Assembly: GCA_964400495.1 (NCBI GenBank)
Contig: CAYNTS010000018.1
Span: 1-34,523, forward strand
Length of the DNA: 34,523 bases
Direction: 5' to 3'
Source: CAYNTS01 sp964400495
GTDB taxonomy: Bacteria; Fidelibacterota; Marinisomatia; SCGC-AAA003-L08; D37C17
Both the position numbers and the translations under genes were made by a program. Below the pieces are notes generated by a model, which had not been told where the DNA came from, made no database searches, and saw nothing but the letters and a program-made list of their open reading frames with translations. Positions 32,544 through 34,523 of the stretch are shown piece by piece (position 1 is the first letter of the stretch; each line of letters begins with the position of its first letter).

Positions 32544-33677
32544 TTATTCCTCAAATGGGTTTGAGAAATCTGGATTATAAATAAATTCTTCATCCGAAAA
32601 TGTTTTTAAGAAATTAAGTAAATCCTCTTTTTGTTGGTCAGTTAAGTTTAATCCAGCTGCTGCATTTGCCATTTCAGGGTCAAGGTTTGGTGATCCTGTA
32701 TGCACACCACTATTATAGTGTTCAATCACTTCTTCCAAAGTTTCAAATCGTCCATCATGCATGTATGGACCAGTAAATTCGATATTTCGAAGTGTTGGTA
32801 CTTTGAATTTTCCTTCGTCAGTTGAAAGACCTGTTACATCAGCTAATCCTAAATCAGTTAGTTCAGTATCTAATCCATTATTTCTAAATTCATTATCAGT
32901 CAAGTTTGGACCAGAATGACAATGAATACAATCACCTACTTCTGAGAAATAAATATCAAAACCTCGTTCTTCTGATTCATTAAAACCTGTAAAACTACCA
33001 TAGAAATAATTATCATATTTAGAATTAAATGACAACAATGTTCGTTCAAATTGTGCAATAGCTTTTACAATTTGCATAGAGTCAATATCACTTGATCCAA
33101 ATGCCATTTTGAATAATGCTGGATACAAAGGATCTGCTGCAATTTTCACTTCAACTTCTGGCCAAGTTGTATTTAATTCTACAGGGTTTACAACAGGACC
33201 TAATGCTTGGTCTTCTAAACTTGAAGCCCTTCCGTCCCAAAATAATGTTGGAAACCAGCCAGCATTGATAACTTGCATTGCATTTCGCCCACCCATTTCA
33301 CCAGTAATTCCTGTACTGAATTGATCTGGGTCAGTGAAGCCATTTTCTTGTAAGTGACATGAAGCACAAGACTTTGTGTTATCATCTGATAAGTTGTTAT
33401 CATAGAACAATTTACGTCCCAAGTAAATACCTTCAACAGTCATTGGATTATCATCCGGAATTGGCATGTCACCCATGGGTTCATAGCTAACTACATATGA
33501 TGGTATATCCAAATCATAGGGTGTTGCTTCGTAATTGTCCAAAATTGCATCTTGTGCATCTTCTAAATTGTCAATTATTTCTTGTAAATCATCTAACTGA
33601 CTTTGTAATGGAGCATCATCATATTCGCTACAACCAAAAAACACAATGAGTCCTATTATGAGTATTATTTTTTTCAT
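32544..33677 (-). CDS. Di-heme cytochrome c peroxidase (MauG/CcpA family) lipoprotein
   Basis: The 377-aa protein starts with a lipoprotein signal peptide (MKKIILIIGLIVFFGC, lipobox FFGC), so it is probably membrane-anchored in the periplasm. A short helical linker follows. Two CxxCH heme sites appear, CASCH near residue 103 and CIHCH near 250, with family segments such as LGRKLFYDNNLS, WDGRASSLEDQALGP and VPTLRNIEFTGPYMHDGR. The family reduces hydrogen peroxide with electrons from small cytochromes or copper proteins, and the next gene upstream encodes a cupredoxin-like protein. AAGGTAGGAAG precedes the ATG. Confidence 0.93.
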   Translation of the reverse strand: MKKIILIIGLIVFFGCSEYDDAPLQSQLDDLQEIIDNLEDAQDAILDNYEATPYDLDIPSYVVSYEPMGDMPIPDDNPMTVEGIYLGRKLFYDNNLSDDNTKSCASCHLQENGFTDPDQFSTGITGEMGGRNAMQVINAGWFPTLFWDGRASSLEDQALGPVVNPVELNTTWPEVEVKIAADPLYPALFKMAFGSSDIDSMQIVKAIAQFERTLLSFNSKYDNYFYGSFTGFNESEERGFDIYFSEVGDCIHCHSGPNLTDNEFRNNGLDTELTDLGLADVTGLSTDEGKFKVPTLRNIEFTGPYMHDGRFETLEEVIEHYNSGVHTGSPNLDPEMANAAAGLNLTDQQKEDLLNFLKTFSDEEFIYNPDFSNPFEE

Positions 33678-33759
33678 CTTCCTACCTTTTTATCGTTTGT
33701 TGTTTAGTAAAATAGATAAAGTGCACTTTGCATCTTACCTAAGCGTTTTGTTTTATTGA

Positions 33760-34305
33760 TTAACCGTTGCCACTCATGATTGCATTAACCACCACTACAA
33801 TATCGAGAATATTTGTTATACCGTCAGCATTAACATCAGATGCACACACTTGATAGTCTGTTGGTGTTACAGTTTGTAGAATTATATTCACAATAGTCAC
33901 AATGTCCAATATGTTGGTAACACCATCTTCATTTAAATCTGATGGAGTACATGTTGGCCCTTCTACACCACCATCAACATGGATTGTCCCCCATAAGTTT
34001 GAATTTCCGGGATTTGTGCCACAGTGGAATGTATAAGTACCTTCATCTGTTAATGAAAATGTAGCAATTGGATTACTAGATGTAACTGTAACTGTTGGAA
34101 AATACATAGGGGAGTTATTATCCGATGTCATTGGATGAGCACCACCTCCACCATATTCAAATGTTATAGTTTGTCCTGGTTCAACAGTAATTTCATCAGA
34201 TGGAGTTATTCCAGGTGAATGCGCCAAGTTCATGTAAGCATTTTGAGCCATAACTCCGCTAATAAGTAATACTGTTATTATTATGTTTTTTATTGAATTA
34301 ACCAT
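33760..34305 (-). CDS. Secreted cupredoxin-like protein with C-terminal dockerin-like repeat
   Basis: The 181-aa protein has a signal peptide (IIITVLLISGVMA). A cupredoxin-like sandwich follows (ITVEPGQTITFEYGGGGAHPMT, given here in parts: VEPGQTITFEY, GGGGAHPMT). Residues 116-181 contain two dockerin-type calcium repeats (DLNEDGVTNILD and DVNADGITNILD). Of the usual type-1 copper ligands, H57 and C95 are present. The second histidine position is N98 and no methionine follows, although H94 lies next to the cysteine. Copper binding is therefore uncertain. It lies 82 bp before the cytochrome c peroxidase gene on the same strand, and an electron-transfer link is possible but unproven. Confidence 0.82.
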   Translation of the reverse strand: MVNSIKNIIITVLLISGVMAQNAYMNLAHSPGITPSDEITVEPGQTITFEYGGGGAHPMTSDNNSPMYFPTVTVTSSNPIATFSLTDEGTYTFHCGTNPGNSNLWGTIHVDGGVEGPTCTPSDLNEDGVTNILDIVTIVNIILQTVTPTDYQVCASDVNADGITNILDIVVVVNAIMSGNG

Positions 34306-34523
34306 GTTAATTCTCCTTTCTTCTTTTTATTGGAAATTGTGCGAAATGAATCACACCATGTTTGGTTGATTTGAAATACCTTTGGGCATTAAAGTTTAGA
34401 ATCTAAACGAGTAAAGGGGTGTTTATATCTGGAGGTCCCGATTCCCTAATAAGACTTTTTTGTGTATAAAATAAATTGGTGTTATTTTTTAAAACTGATT
34501 CAATTGTTATTACTTCTATAATA

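Noticed and set aside
34394..34408. A small GTTTAG/CTAAAC palindrome upstream of the cupredoxin gene
   Set aside because: Six-base arms with a 3-nt loop in AT-rich DNA are expected by chance, and nothing else supports a site. The rest of 34306-34523 shows no gene.
1..34523. CRISPR array or prophage
   Set aside because: No regularly spaced repeats, integrase, capsid or tail genes were found. The only direct repeats of note are the tRNA-derived ones.

Overview
The window is AT-rich chromosomal DNA from a Gram-negative (diderm) bacterium of the Fibrobacteres-Chlorobi-Bacteroidetes side of the tree. My best guess is Candidatus Marinimicrobia (SAR406/Neomarinimicrobiota). The reasons are an LpxC-FabZ fusion, an RNase G-L21-L27 operon, a large secreted C25-type (gingipain-like) protein, and dockerin-like calcium-binding repeats in three different exported proteins. 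This placement is inference, because no rRNA gene is present.

Region 1 (1-3100) is a scarred accessory patch. Two 3'-half remnants of tRNA-Pro genes, each with its own terminator, share a 41-bp exact direct repeat. A third, diverged anticodon-arm hairpin lies between them. They bracket a 63-aa zinc-ribbon-like gene and a secreted cysteine-rich protein with a dockerin-like module and a C-terminal Kunitz-type cysteine pattern. A TonB-dependent receptor gene is cut off after its plug domain next to one scar. Region 2 (3127-5412, minus) is the housekeeping rng-rplU-rpmA operon.

Region 3 (5876-17043, plus) starts with a ferredoxin and its terminator. It continues with mrp and a dense envelope operon: uppS-bamA-skp-lpxD-lpxC/fabZ-lpxA-unknown-dxr-rseP. 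Together these make the undecaprenyl carrier, assemble outer-membrane proteins, make lipid A precursors, make isoprenoid precursor and carry out site-2 proteolysis. Region 4 (17045-18687, minus) is a K+ channel with an RCK-type domain, overlapping a separate cyclic-nucleotide-binding protein. Region 5 (18870-19467) is an exported protein gene whose best start is out of frame by one base in an A8 tract.

Region 6 (19535-21913, minus) holds a FlaR-like P-loop protein, serB, plsY and a single-domain asparaginase. Region 7 (22063-26565, plus) encodes a 1500-aa C25-family secreted protein. Region 8 (26566-27995, minus) is a two-gene unit: a BNR-propeller protein without an obvious signal peptide, translationally coupled to a MoaD/ThiS-like ubiquitin-fold protein ending in Gly-Gly. 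It is the strongest candidate here for an uncharacterised system. Region 9 (28067-28643, minus) is a PemK/MazF-like toxin-antitoxin pair with a palindrome upstream.

Region 10 (28796-31634, minus) is the three-gene proton-translocating transhydrogenase operon pntAA-pntAB-pntB. The remainder is an alpha/beta hydrolase (plus), a di-heme cytochrome c peroxidase lipoprotein (minus) and a cupredoxin-dockerin protein (minus). No CRISPR array, rRNA, intact tRNA or transposase gene was found.
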